A stretch of DNA of 64,000 nucleotides, taken from the NCBI RefSeq assembly GCF_011397635.1, contig NC_064755.1:38732059-38796058 (forward strand), given 5' to 3'. Shown piece by piece: positions 47,345 to 58,655 of the stretch (within the stretch, counting starts at the first letter, position 1; each line of letters begins with the position of its first letter). The notes below the pieces were generated by a model. It was given only the letters and a program-made list of their open reading frames with translations. It did not search any database and was not told the DNA's origin. The translations under genes and the position numbers were made by a program. The stretch is from Epinephelus fuscoguttatus (lineage: Eukaryota; Chordata; Actinopteri; Perciformes; Serranidae).

Positions 47345-49650
47345 TATACAGAATTACGTCTTTATTTGTATCAGGAAACATATATTTGTTCAGTTTACAG
47401 AATATCATTTGTTCCAGGTAGCGTTTTTACATTTTAGGTCAAGTTGTACAATTTAAGCAAAGACTCCATCTTTGTTTGTTGTAAACAGTTACAACTTGGA
47501 AACATGTTAAAATCTTGTTCATATTTCGGCCGACAGAATATTTATTTTCTGTAGGAATTCTGTACAAACCAACAGGAAGTGAAGGTAAACAGCTTCCTGT
47601 ATTTCTCTGAGACTCTGATGTGATGTTCACACATGATGTGAGGAACAAAGTGGAGCACCAGCTCTGTGGATGTGAACATGCAGCAGACTGGTTTAGTCCC
47701 AGTGGCTGCAGTGAGCGTCACTGGGGACACTGGTGTATTTTGAGGGACAGCAGCACATTACGGGGAGCTGCAGGGAGCTGCTGTCTGCTGGTCTGGTCTG
47801 CCTGTGAGCCCAGCTGTTGTGGCTGATGGTGGGGTGAGGCAGGAGGGTTGAGTGACATCTGGTCCAGTCCTGAGGGTTAGACGGCCCACGGCTGGGCCTC
47901 TCGCTGGCTCGCCGACACGCTCGCTGCTGTCTGACAGCATTTAGCTCGGTGTAAACACGCAGCTGGAAGCAAGAGGCTTACAGGAAGCAGGCTGTTCGGG
48001 GGGGGGCTGACATGTTGTGTTTATGTCGAAAAAAAAAAATCCAAACGGGTTGAATTTAGCAGAATATCAGTGCCTGGAGTTAAAACTGAGGACTCACACA
48101 GATCTGCTACTTGCTAACACTCTTCTCTATGAAACTGTCGGTTTTAAAACCACCACTTCATGTCAGTATTATCTTTATTATTTTCTTTAATTGCAGTTTG
48201 TGCAGAATTTAGAAGGCTATTTTCAAAACTCCCATTTTTTCATTTTCATTTTTTCAACAATTCAACACAGCTTCCTGTTTCTAATATAAAAAATGAAATC
48301 TATTTAGTTTTATTCTTGAAATCTAACCCTAACCCTGTTCTGTAAAAGCAGCTCTCACCTCTGGAGTCCTTTTAGAAAAGCAACTTTTAATGTTTAAATG
48401 AAAAAGTAGAATGTGGAGGCTCATGCATGCCTTTAAAAACAGGTGCTGGGGAATACATTTTCCATAGTAATAATATTTATTGGTATAGCACTTATCCAAA
48501 CAAGGTTACAAAGTGCTTCACAAAGTGCATAAAAAAAGACAACAAAACAATACGATATTTAAAAAAAAATGTTACCAGCTAAGAAAGAAAGCTAGCACTG
48601 GGCAGGCTTGAGGATCTCAGGTCATGACCTTGAGCACAGGTAGTCAGAAGCTCAGCTATATAACTCGGCGCTAACACATGTTGAGCTTTAAAAATTATTG
48701 GAAATAATCTAAAAATCAATCAGGCAGTGGAGGGTGGTGAGAGTCGCAGTGATATGTGACCTATGATAGGTAAAGACAAGACAATTCCCGCACACTGTCC
48801 TGTTACTTGAAATAAACATTATTAAGCAGCCAATGTTTCAGTCCTCAGACTCGGACTTTACCCGATGAAGGTCTGAGGACCTGAACGTTGCTTGTTTAAT
48901 GAAGTTTACTGCAATTAACAGTAGGACAGTGTGTCAGGACTCACTTTTCTTCACCTACATGAAAAAGTTAAACATATAGTTTCTCCTTAAGCAGCAGCTA
49001 TAGTACAAAGACACATTATACTCTTATTACAGTGAGACATAGATAAACCATGATTTTCTGTCTGTCTAACAATGGAAATATTTAATAACCTGAGTGACAT
49101 ACTCACTACTGTAAATATTTAGTATTTCTCTAAAACATGAAAAACTCATGACTAAATAAGCAGCAATCAAAGTGACAGTCTGACTTCGAAGTTGTTATTT
49201 ATAAAGAATTTAAACAAGAATCAAAAAATCAGGGTGGAAAATATTCAATTACAAGCAGGGTAGAAAATTAACACCAGCAACCAGCCAAATAAATAAACAC
49301 TGGTAATATTGAGTGGCTGGTAGATTTTGGAATCCAGCAGTCACAGTGTCAGGTGGACAAAAAAAAAGCAATGAAAATTTGTATTAAATTTAAAACATTA
49401 TTTCAGATCAGTTGAAAGACACAGAAGTTAAATACTGTCTCCAAATCCAGAGCCTCTTTCCAGATTTATTCAAAGACAGTAACAGAGTAACAAGGAGCAG
49501 TGTGGGTGGCAGCTGTAAATTACCATATTGTAAATGTAAATTTGGAGAATCAGCTTTTTCCATAAAGGGATGAAGTCACTGAAATCACATGACCAACTAA
49601 AATCAAACTGAATACAGATTTACATCCTTCACAACAAAGGTCAAGTGCTG
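47345..49650. other. Intergenic with LINE remnants
   Basis: 48470-48770 looks like a reverse-oriented LINE tail (TTATTGGTATAGCACTTATC, AAAGTGCTTCACAAAGTGC). 48840-48890 holds an imperfect palindrome around CCTCAGACTCGG / CCGATGAAGGTCTGAGG. 47820-47960 is locally GC-richer. No gene recognised. Confidence 0.5.
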
Positions 49651-49689
49651 GTTAAAAGCAAAGCAGAGCTGCACGCACTCTCAGCTGAG

Positions 49690-50080
49690 TGCACTCTAAC
49701 TTTTAAGAGGTATTAGTGTGAGTGTACTGGTATATTGTGGTTTGTGTATTGTATTGTGCCTTCCATGTTCAGTGTATTGTGGTTGTATGATGTTTTAGAC
49801 TTTATATATTTAATAACGTTTTAGATGTACATGTAAAAGCCCAACTGGGGACAAGAGTTGATAATTAGCAACAGCTATAAGCTCTCTGTTAGTCCCGTAC
49901 TCTGTATTGGAACTATGTTAAATTGCATTGTCCCATCAAAATAAATAAATAAAAACAAAAATAAAATAAAATAAAATAAAATAAAATAAAAAATAAAATA
50001 ACCAACTAAATAAATAAAATATAAGATAACTAAATAACTATATGAATCAATAAATAAAATAAAATAATAAAATAATGTGT
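49690..50080 (+). mobile_element. LINE 3' tail with (AAATA)n end
   Basis: TGGGGACAAGAGTTGATAAT, then TATTGGAACTATGTTAAATT, 'TGTCCCATCAAAATAAATAA' and a long A/T simple repeat (49938-50080) give the usual LINE 3' UTR plus tail. Confidence 0.65.
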
Positions 50081-50774
50081 TAAGTCAATTTAGATCTTTT
50101 TTTTTTCCCACGGCAGCCTGAAAGAAAAAAAAAGAAAAAATTACTTTACAGCCAGTACTTGTTTCCTCTTACTTTTTAGACTAAATGTGATTGCAGTATT
50201 TTTATTCTGAAGTGTATTTGTGTTTTTCTGTTGGCAGTTTGGGGATTTGACCTTTTTTTCTCCTCCACATTCCACGTGTAAATATTTTTCTTTTTTACTT
50301 AAGAGCAATGTTTTGGAGTTTGCAAATAAAATTGAATGATAATGCTTTCAATTTTTCGGATTTAAAGGGGAAAAAAATAAATTATCAAGTAAAAAAAAAT
50401 CCTGTTTTTCTGTTAAGACGTGTGAGAAGTTGAGATTTTGGAGACAACAGCTGTATTTTACGTAACATCTGGAAAGAAACCAGTAATTCCAGATAAATGT
50501 AGTGAAGTAAAGCCCCCAGATGGCAATGCTCTGTAATGCTTCAGTCCCACTGCAGGAAATCTACAGCTGACAGATAAACATGAACAACCCTCAGAATAAA
50601 AACTTTCTCCACGGGGCTGAGCGTCCTCAGTGCTCACAGCATCCTCTTCCTCCTCCTGAACATAAAAACATGAAACATGAAACATGAAGCGTGGACCCTT
50701 TCAGCCTCGCAGATTAAACTCTCTCGCACACATACTGATACACACACACTCCGTGTTTGTTGCTGTAGGATCAG

Positions 50775-51012
50775 GATCAAATCCGCCCGCTTCAAAAGAG
50801 AAGCAACTCCATCTGAAATTTACACAATTAATTCCTCAAAGATGCCCCAAGAAAATGTGAGAGATGTGAGAAATGTGAGAAATGTAAAAGATTTAAGCTT
50901 CTTAACTGCCGATGTTCTCGCTGCTGAAATTGAACCGCTTCCAGCTTTTTCCTCCCGTTTGTCAGAGCAGCTGTTAGAGCTCAATGGGCAGATTAATGCT
51001 ACCTACTGCTGC
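50775..51012. promoter_or_regulatory. Candidate conserved non-coding element
   Basis: Non-repeat island with TAAT-core homeodomain-like words (ACACAATTAATTCC at 50822, CAGATTAATGC at 50990) next to a (GT)n run (51014-51057). A 131-codon frame spans it but has no protein similarity that I know. Function is inference. Confidence 0.25.

Positions 51013-51013
<1 letters not shown>

Positions 51014-51057
<44 letters not shown>
51014..51057. repeat. (GT)n microsatellite
   Basis: About 22 GT units. Confidence 0.95.
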
Positions 51058-51059
<2 letters not shown>

Positions 51060-51214
51060 CATGTTGATATAAAGACCTGCTGCTCTCTACACACAGGTCG
51101 ACTCTCCTGTTGTTACAAAATGAAACTCTGTAGGCTTAAAGAGAATAAATCACTCTCTTTATATCAGAGGTGTCCAAACTACGGCCTGCGGGCCATGTGG
51201 CGACCATCACCAGA

Positions 51215-51810
51215 ATAAATGTTGGCATCGTACATTACTGCAAACCACTGATGTGTTACATTTGTACAAGGGCTGGGTATCGCCACTGATTTCCTGATTT
51301 GATTCCTTTGCTAGAATGTGAATGAGGAAACCTATATATTAAAAGATCTGTCTTGGATTTTATGAATCAATATCAAATCATTCAAATGAAAATCGATTTG
51401 AATCGGGTGAATTGGTTATTTTAACCCAGCCCTAGTTTGTACGTTATTATGTAGCAGATAAGTTTAAACTTTACGTTTCAACAACACTTTAGGCACAAAA
51501 GTCACCTGGTTGTGGTCAGGAAAAGATTGTGTTTGGGCTTGAAATACCTGGTTTTGGGGCACAAACCGTGGGGGAAAAGCAGCGATGTCTCGGTAAAAAA
51601 CATCCGCTTTTTGTGGCACTATCCTTGCAAGAAAAACAGCAATGCTTCACGAAGAATCACCCATGTTTGATGGCAAAACAACAACTGGTTTTGTTGTTTA
51701 TTTGAATAGTGGTCTCTCCTTGGTGTCACACCATCCACCGTCCCCTCCACCTCCTGCTGACAAAGTTTGCTCATGTGCTACATTGCTTTAGAAACATTGA
51801 TGTAACATAA
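51215..51810 (+). repeat. Family B copy carrying a nested hAT MITE
   Basis: Starts CACCAGAATAAATGTTGGCA and includes GGTTGTGGTCAGGAAAAGAT and CTTTTTGTGGCACTATCCTT. Interrupted at 51268-51434. Confidence 0.75.
51268..51434. mobile_element. 167-bp hAT-type MITE nested in family B
   Basis: Ends AAGGGCTGGGTATC and, reversed, TAGGGCTGGGTTAA; flanks ATTTGTAC (51260-51267) and GTTTGTAC (51435-51442), 7 of 8 matching. Excision restores the family B word ATTTGTACGTTAT, as read uninterrupted at 30275-30301. Confidence 0.88.
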
Positions 51811-51820
51811 AAATTTAACA

Positions 51821-52305
51821 TACTGTGAAACTTCTATTAATAGCCCGGGCTATTATTTGCTTAAATCACTGAACTCATAAAGCCTGTGTTTGGGACAGGC
51901 CTTTAATTCCTTAACCACAAAACTGTTGATCAGCAAAGATCAGGTAATGCAATCAAATTGTTTATTTAAACCAGTATGAATATTACTTATTTAAAAATAA
52001 GGCTTACATAATATATTAGTTATGAATCATTCATTTGATCTAGCTCCATACTTTTTTATGAAAAACCTGTTTGATTCCTTTGATCTGAGGACTGTTACAG
52101 ACTAAAGGAATGTGAATAACTTATAGAATAATTCAGGAATGGGCACATAATTTAAGGTAGATCCAAACAACTTCTTAAAAAAAATGAGCTGCATGGCAAC
52201 CAGATCAAGCATTTACTCTAATGGAGACAGGCATTTGTTTGTCAAAATGTGAAGCCACACTGGTCAAGCAAAAGGGACTGGGCGTTAAATTGAAGTTTTA
52301 CAGTA
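51821..52305. mobile_element. Family D element with terminal inverted repeats
   Basis: Left end TACTGTGAAACTTCTATTAA, right end reversed TACTGTAAAACTTCAATTTA. 485 bp, no transposase. Partial copy at 33890-34260. Confidence 0.75.
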
Positions 52306-53157
52306 CTTATGTTTTTTTTTACAGAAACGCACAAAGGTACCATTTTTTTCTGGAGACTGGGCTTTCCCAATGCCTTCATTTAAACTCGGTCTCCTAAAAA
52401 TGATATCTACATGTAACTAATTTCCAACTGCAAACACATTTTTAAGAAAACGTGTTACATTTTCTATCAACATAATGACGAAATGTCAATAAATGTGTAC
52501 TTTTCATTTGTTTTTCCCCTGCAGTGTGAGACGTGAATGCGTTTTTTAATTTCCTGATTTATAAACACAGTTTCTAGTGGACGGGACTGCTGAATGGCCG
52601 GTGAGTTATTTTAAAATTAAATCTATATTTGTCTTGCTGCAGTTCTTCTTGTGAACACCAGGTGTCACTATTACTATACGTGTTGATAGCAGATTGATTT
52701 CCACCGCAAATTGATGCGGAAAAATTTGCCAGAATGCAGATCTCCGATGCTTAATTTTCCTCCCGACCTTCAGCTACCTGTGTCCCATCAAATGTTGAAA
52801 GAAACTCCTCTGCGATGAGTTATTAGATTAGTGCTGAGAGGTTCCAGTGTTATGTTAACTCAGTATACCTTTAAATGTTCCAGTGTGTTGAGTATGTAGA
52901 GTTTTTGAGTTGTGGTTGTTTAACACTTGTCAGCGATATGTGGCTCATAAGTTGATGCAAAGCAATATGTCTCGTTATCCTCCCAAAATATGAAGCTGTT
53001 CGGTGCATATAGCTGATAACTTATGAAATCAAGACATGTTAACTTACTGTGATAATTGTGTTAATGCTGTGTTGTTATTATTTCACGTGTTGTAAGAAAT
53101 GGTAGATTTTTGTTGTGTTACGACAGCGGCAGAAATAAGAAACAACTTGAAGACGAG

Positions 53158-53431
53158 GTTCAGTGTGTAGGATTTAGGCGAATATAATATAAGTATGTTT
53201 TCTTTAGTGTATAATCAACTGAAAATTAGAATCTTTGTGTCTTAATTACGTTAGATTGAGCTGTTTATATCTACATAGGGAGCAGGTCTTCGTCTACGGA
53301 GATCGCCATTTTACACTGCCATGTTGACTGACGGAATTTTTACCAGGAGAAGTTTCAGCTGGTTGCAATGTGTAATCCTCACCACTAGATGCCACTAAAT
53401 CCCCTTAAATCTTACACAGTGGACCTTTAAA
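53158..53431. mobile_element. Family C MITE, internally deleted
   Basis: Left TTCAGTGTGTAGGATTTAG, right end reversed TTTAAAGGTCCACTGTGTAA then GATTTA. Core contains GGAGCAGGTCTTCGTCTACG. 274 bp. Confidence 0.75.
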
Positions 53432-53439
53432 TCACAATG

Positions 53440-54930
53440 CAGAACAACAGGCTGGACCGAGAAGATTTGGCGCCTTAGGCAAGCTTCCCCTGGATTTCTG
53501 CAGATTTCACACAGATAAATTGAAGACTTTTTAAGACCTTTGTAATCACACATAGAATAATATTTTATATCTGTTTAAACATCATTCTGGCCACATTAAA
53601 GAAGCTGATGGAAAACCAGTCGGGACCATATGACTCAGAAATTATTATTATTATATTGCATTTTTTCAGCACTTCTCAGCAGTAAATAATAATAATTTCT
53701 AAAGATATGATTAATTAAACTAATGTGACCTGGACCTGAATAAGCCACAGAAAATGAATGAATCAATTAAAAATTAATTTAACGTTATAATCATGAATGT
53801 TTTTATGAAATCATACCACATCTTTTAATCTATTTATAGCCAATTGGTTTATTTTGCAGTAGTCATTTAATGTTTTGACATTCAGTAATTATCTCTTTAT
53901 ATAGTAGCCTTCATTGTCGGTGGCGGAGTCCGCCATTTACACTGTGGATATTTTATATTACCTTCACACAAGAAGTTACCCGAATGCTTCAAAGCTCCAG
54001 AGCTTCAATCACTGCCAAGATAATCAACATTTAAATCAGTATTTGAATGCATTGTGTTTTAGTTTTATTTTTTCATCAGTAAACTGGTGGAGGAAATTCA
54101 AAGGAAGTGTTGGACACGAATGAGACCAGCGTCTTCAGCACAGTCATTGACCTTTGCTTCAAGCAATGAAATTGGGAGTCTGACGAGAAACAGAAACAGA
54201 AGAGAAGAGTTGCGGACGGTTATCCACACCTGCCAACTGTAATAACGTGCTTGCTTTGCGTCTAGTGATACAGCCCTGCCCCCGATGTTTGGTTATTAAT
54301 AACTTACAGAAACATTGCGTACAATAGTCCACCTTCCACCTTCTCTTCCCCTCTCTCACACTCTTAGGGGTGCCAAGTCCCACTAAAGTCGGGTTGAGTT
54401 CAGGTTGTTGATTAGACCATATGAATATAATTGATTCCGATTATGCCACACCGCCCCGGTTGCATCACATCACGTCAAAACTTTGAATATTTGCATTTAA
54501 TTATCACTGAAGCTTCAAAGCTGCTAATGCTAACACAACATCTCCTGGCTGCTATAGCTGCAGTAGTGATGGAGTTTGACTGAAACTCCACAAAGAAAGG
54601 TGTAGAACATCTGCTGACAGCCTACAATCACACACAGAAAGATTTTAGAATTAACATCACTGCCTACAGCAGCCAAAAGACAAGACATTTAACTTCTGTA
54701 AATTAAATTTAAGACTTTTTAATACTATTGAGTCTGAATAGCTTCTTAACCTGTTTTTATCCTTTCTTCAATTCCATGTAGTCAAAGTGTCTGTTAATTT
54801 GATACAGAAGAAAACCTAAAAACATGATGATTCTTTTTTTCTGTGACTTCTGAGTGACTTTATGGAAGTTTATTCTGGATGGACATCAGAGATAATGAGA
54901 AGTCATACTGAATGATATATGAAGAAGAGA
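53440..54930. other. Intergenic, no gene seen
   Basis: AT-rich, with a short (ATT)n run at 53640-53656. No protein-like frame or RNA gene recognised. Confidence 0.6.
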
Positions 54931-54939
54931 AGGAGGTAG

Positions 54940-55450
54940 AATTTTTGCATATGTTTATCCTTCAACTTCTTTCTACGCCGTGGCTGGAGGCATTGTGTTT
55001 TTACGTCTGTCGCGGTCTTGTGAGAGCAATATCTCAAGAATACCTTGAGGAAATTTCTTCAAATTTGGCACAAACGTCCACCTGGATTCAACAATGAGCT
55101 GATTAAAATTTGGTGGTCAAAGGTCACTGTGACCCCCACGTGTTTTTGGCCATAACTCAAGAATTCATTTGACAAAATTTCACACAAATGTCTAACTGGA
55201 CAAGATGATGAAGAAATGACATTTTATATCCAAAAGGTCAAAGGTCAACTTCAATGTGACATCATAATGTTCTGCAAAAACACTTTTCAGGCCGTTATTC
55301 AATCAGATACTGAATTGGTGACACTGATCTTGAAAATGTGCTAACTGTATAGATCTTCTGCGCTACTGGAAGGAAGATGTGTGTGAAGCATCCGTGTTCT
55401 CACAGACATGGATGTAAACTGTAACTTCGTCTGCAAGGTGGTAAATCTAG
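54940..55450 (+). repeat. Dispersed repeat with nuclear-receptor-like motifs
   Basis: Words AGCAATATCTCAAGAATACC, AAATTTCTTCAAATTTGGCA and GGTGGTCAAAGGTCACTGTG are those of a common fish interspersed repeat (recalled, not searched). A fragment with GCAATATCTCAAAAATAC is at 2320-2340. Contains GGTCACTGTGACC (55122-55134) and AGGTCAAAGGTCA (55235-55247). Lies 0.4-0.9 kb beyond the irx5 stop. Confidence 0.7.
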
Positions 55451-55862
55451 TTTCTCCTGAAACGCTGCAGTTGATCTAATTAAAAGCTTCTGATCATATT
55501 TTTCCTGAGTCGTTAATTTAAGGTGAGTAAGAGTGTAACATCCATTGACAAATGGCAGGTGGTCAGATCCGTATTAATAAAACTAGCTTTTAATGATACT
55601 TCATGTTCTGTGCAGAAACGCACTACAAAGGTTACATCTTATCAACATAGAAAAACCGTCTAAAATTGAATATTTGTGTTTCTAAATAAAAGTCAGAGGC
55701 CTCTGCAGGAGGCAGTCTGTGTTCGATAAAGTTTTCTTTGATATCCAGGACATTTCATGGGAGAATTCCACCAACACTCGTCCCAGGGTCACTGGTCCCA
55801 GGTTTACTGCTTCCAGGGTCCAGGTCTACTGGTCCCAGTAAATAAAGTGTTAAAGGTTCAGG

Positions 55863-58613
55863 TCACATGTTCGTCATGCCCTTCTTGAGTTCGTGCAGGT
55901 CCAGCTGGCTCTGACTGCGTAGTTTGCAGTCTCTGGCTATGGCCTCTGCTCTCTGCAGCATCGTCTGCTGTAATCCATTTAAATGTGAGGCAGGGCCACC
56001 ATGCAGGGGCCCCAGAGGGCCGTAGCTGGAGTATCCGGGAATGAAGGGGGAGGTGTAGTAGAGGTGTCGGGGCAGGGCAGTGCTGTGTGAGAATGGGGTC
56101 CGGGATGTGGATGTGGGGTGGGTGGGAGCCCCTACGCTTTGTGAAGAGTCACTACATCCTTTACTTTTATCTGAAGACGTGGCGATCTCAGCCAGCGACC
56201 ACAGTTTGGGTTTAGGGGCTGGGTTTGGCCCCTGGATGGGGTTGCAGGAGTCAACGTGCTCCTTTGACGGTGGGCTCGATGATCGCTGTGGCTCCGACAC
56301 TCTGACTGTTCCCGGTGGTGTGTTGTGGGGAGGGGCCCCTGTGGAAGTGGGGCGCGGAATGAGGGGCAGCCTCCTGTCCCCTGAGTCTTTAAAGTCGGGA
56401 TCAGTGAAGCTCCGGTCGGTGTCGCTGCTGCTGCCGCTGTCCTCTCTGTACACCAACACGCACGAGGTCCCCACAGAGGCAGGAAGACGAGAAGCTACAC
56501 ACACACACACACACGCACATAAACATACAGGTCAGCAGGAAATACACACACACACACACACACACACTAACATCCACATATGGCTGCAACTAATCATTAT
56601 TCTTTTTATCAATTAATCAACATTTTATTTTCTTGATTAATTAATTAATATTTTTGGTTTTAATCCACCGACACACTTTTCATAAACAAACAGACAAAAG
56701 CTCACAGATTCAATCTGACATGAAACTAACATAATGAAACTATAAACAACATTAGAGCTGCAATGATTAGCTGGTTGATATAAAATAATTGCCAACTATT
56801 TTGATAGGGTAATATCAGTTTGAGTCATTTTTTATGAAACAAAAGCCAAAATGATGCCTCTGAATGTGAAGTAAAGTGAATATATTTTGGTTGTGAATAA
56901 AACAAGACATTTGAAGATATTGACATATTTAATCATTTTCTGACATTTATACATCAAATGACTAATTGATTCATTTAGAAAATAATCCACATATTAATAC
57001 ATAATGAATTATTATTAGCAGCCCCTAAAACACTGAGCAAAGAAAAGAGTTCCATATGAGACCGCAGAGTGACGCTGTGAAAAAACGTTCAAATATATAA
57101 GCGGACGAGCCGATGACTCGATCTGACCTGAAACTGGTGACATGCAGATTTAATTAAAGCGGATAAAATATTTCTCATTATACAGCTATACACATTTACT
57201 TAAATACTAGTCACACATGTTTACTACAGAACGTTCAACAGCCCGACGTCTCGTCTGCAGGTAGCTTTCAGTTTTTTCAGAGTTTTTCCATTTCAGTGCT
57301 ACTTTTTTTTTAAATTTTCCACAGCAGTAGTCACTTGTTTCTATATAGATTCAGTTTATAGAATATTATAGTTAAAGGTTTAGGGTTGTTTGCATTGATA
57401 AAGATGAACTAGTGTGCAGAACTATGAAAATGAGCTCCACACTGACTGCAAAATCCTGATCACACATGAATGCATCAGTAATAGAAATATATTATTATAT
57501 GATAGTGAAACACTTACAGGGGGCATTTTTCTATTTTTTTGCAAAAAAAAGTACTTTAATTTGAGTGACATTTTTATTGCAGGACTTTAAGCTGTAATGA
57601 AGTATTTTTAAAGGGCAGTACTGCGACTTTTACTGAAGCTGCAACCAGAGAACGTTTGATTCTTCATGTCACGACTTTCTGTTAGTCTTGTAGCATCGAA
57701 TCAGCAGTCTGAGTTTGTGTCATGGTTTAAAGTTTATTGATTAATCTGTTGATTATTTTCTTGTTTAACTGATTAGTTATTCGGTCTATAAAATGTCAGA
57801 ACATGAGCTCAATGTGACGTCTTCAAATGTCTTGTTTTGTTTGACAAAATGTCCAAAACACAAAGATGTTCAGTTTACTGACGTAAAAGAAAAACAAAAC
57901 CAGAGTATTCAACTTCCAGAGGACATTTGACATTTTTATTTAAGAGATGACGATTAATTGACTATCAAAATAGCTGCTGGTTAATCTTCTGTCAATGTAC
58001 TGATTAATTAAAGGATTAATTGATTAATAGACTAATAATTTAAAGGTCTGATGGACAAAAGAGCTTCAGCTGAAACAGACACTCTCCTCACTCCACTCAC
58101 CAGTGTCGCTCTTCGTCTCTGGCTCGTCGCTGTTGGCTTTCATCGGCTCGTCGTCGTCGTCATTCCTCTCCAGGTCGATGTTGTCCTCCTCCTCCTCATC
58201 CTCGCTCCTGTTCCTCGGGGTCCAGGTCATCTTGTTCTCCTTCTTCAGCCTCCGGCGGGCGTTGGCGAACCAGGTGGACACCTGAGTCAGGGTCATCTTG
58301 GTGATGATGGCCAGCATGATCTTCTCCCCCTTGGTGGGGTACGGGTTTTTCCGGTGCTCATTGAGCCAGGCCTTCAGCGTGGCCGTGGCGTCTCGCGTGG
58401 CGTTCTTCCTGTAGGAGGGGTCTCCGTATGGGTACGGCCCCAGGGGCCCAAACGGGTGGTAGTCTAAGGAGCCAGAGATCCCTGAGGACGGATCATAGCT
58501 GGGACTCTGAAACAGGAAGCCAAGAAATCATTAATCAGTGGAAACTATAAATGAGATGTTTGACCTCCCAGCTGAGATCTTCTTCTCTTTTCTTTTTATT
58601 TTCTCTGCATGAC

Positions 58614-58655
<42 letters not shown>

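Noticed and set aside
50677..51072. 131-codon plus-strand frame
   Set aside because: Ends in VCVCVC from a GT run and has no recognisable domain or splice support; kept only as a candidate non-coding island.
27425..55862. Hidden irx3, fto, aktip or rpgrip1l exons
   Set aside because: No frame resembling these proteins was found on either strand; the longer frames are repeat read-throughs.
56080..56616. 178-codon plus-strand frame
   Set aside because: Antisense of irx5 exon 3 running into a CA microsatellite (THTHTH tail).
58051..58467. 138-codon plus-strand frame
   Set aside because: Antisense of the irx5 homeodomain exon; GC-rich codon shadow.
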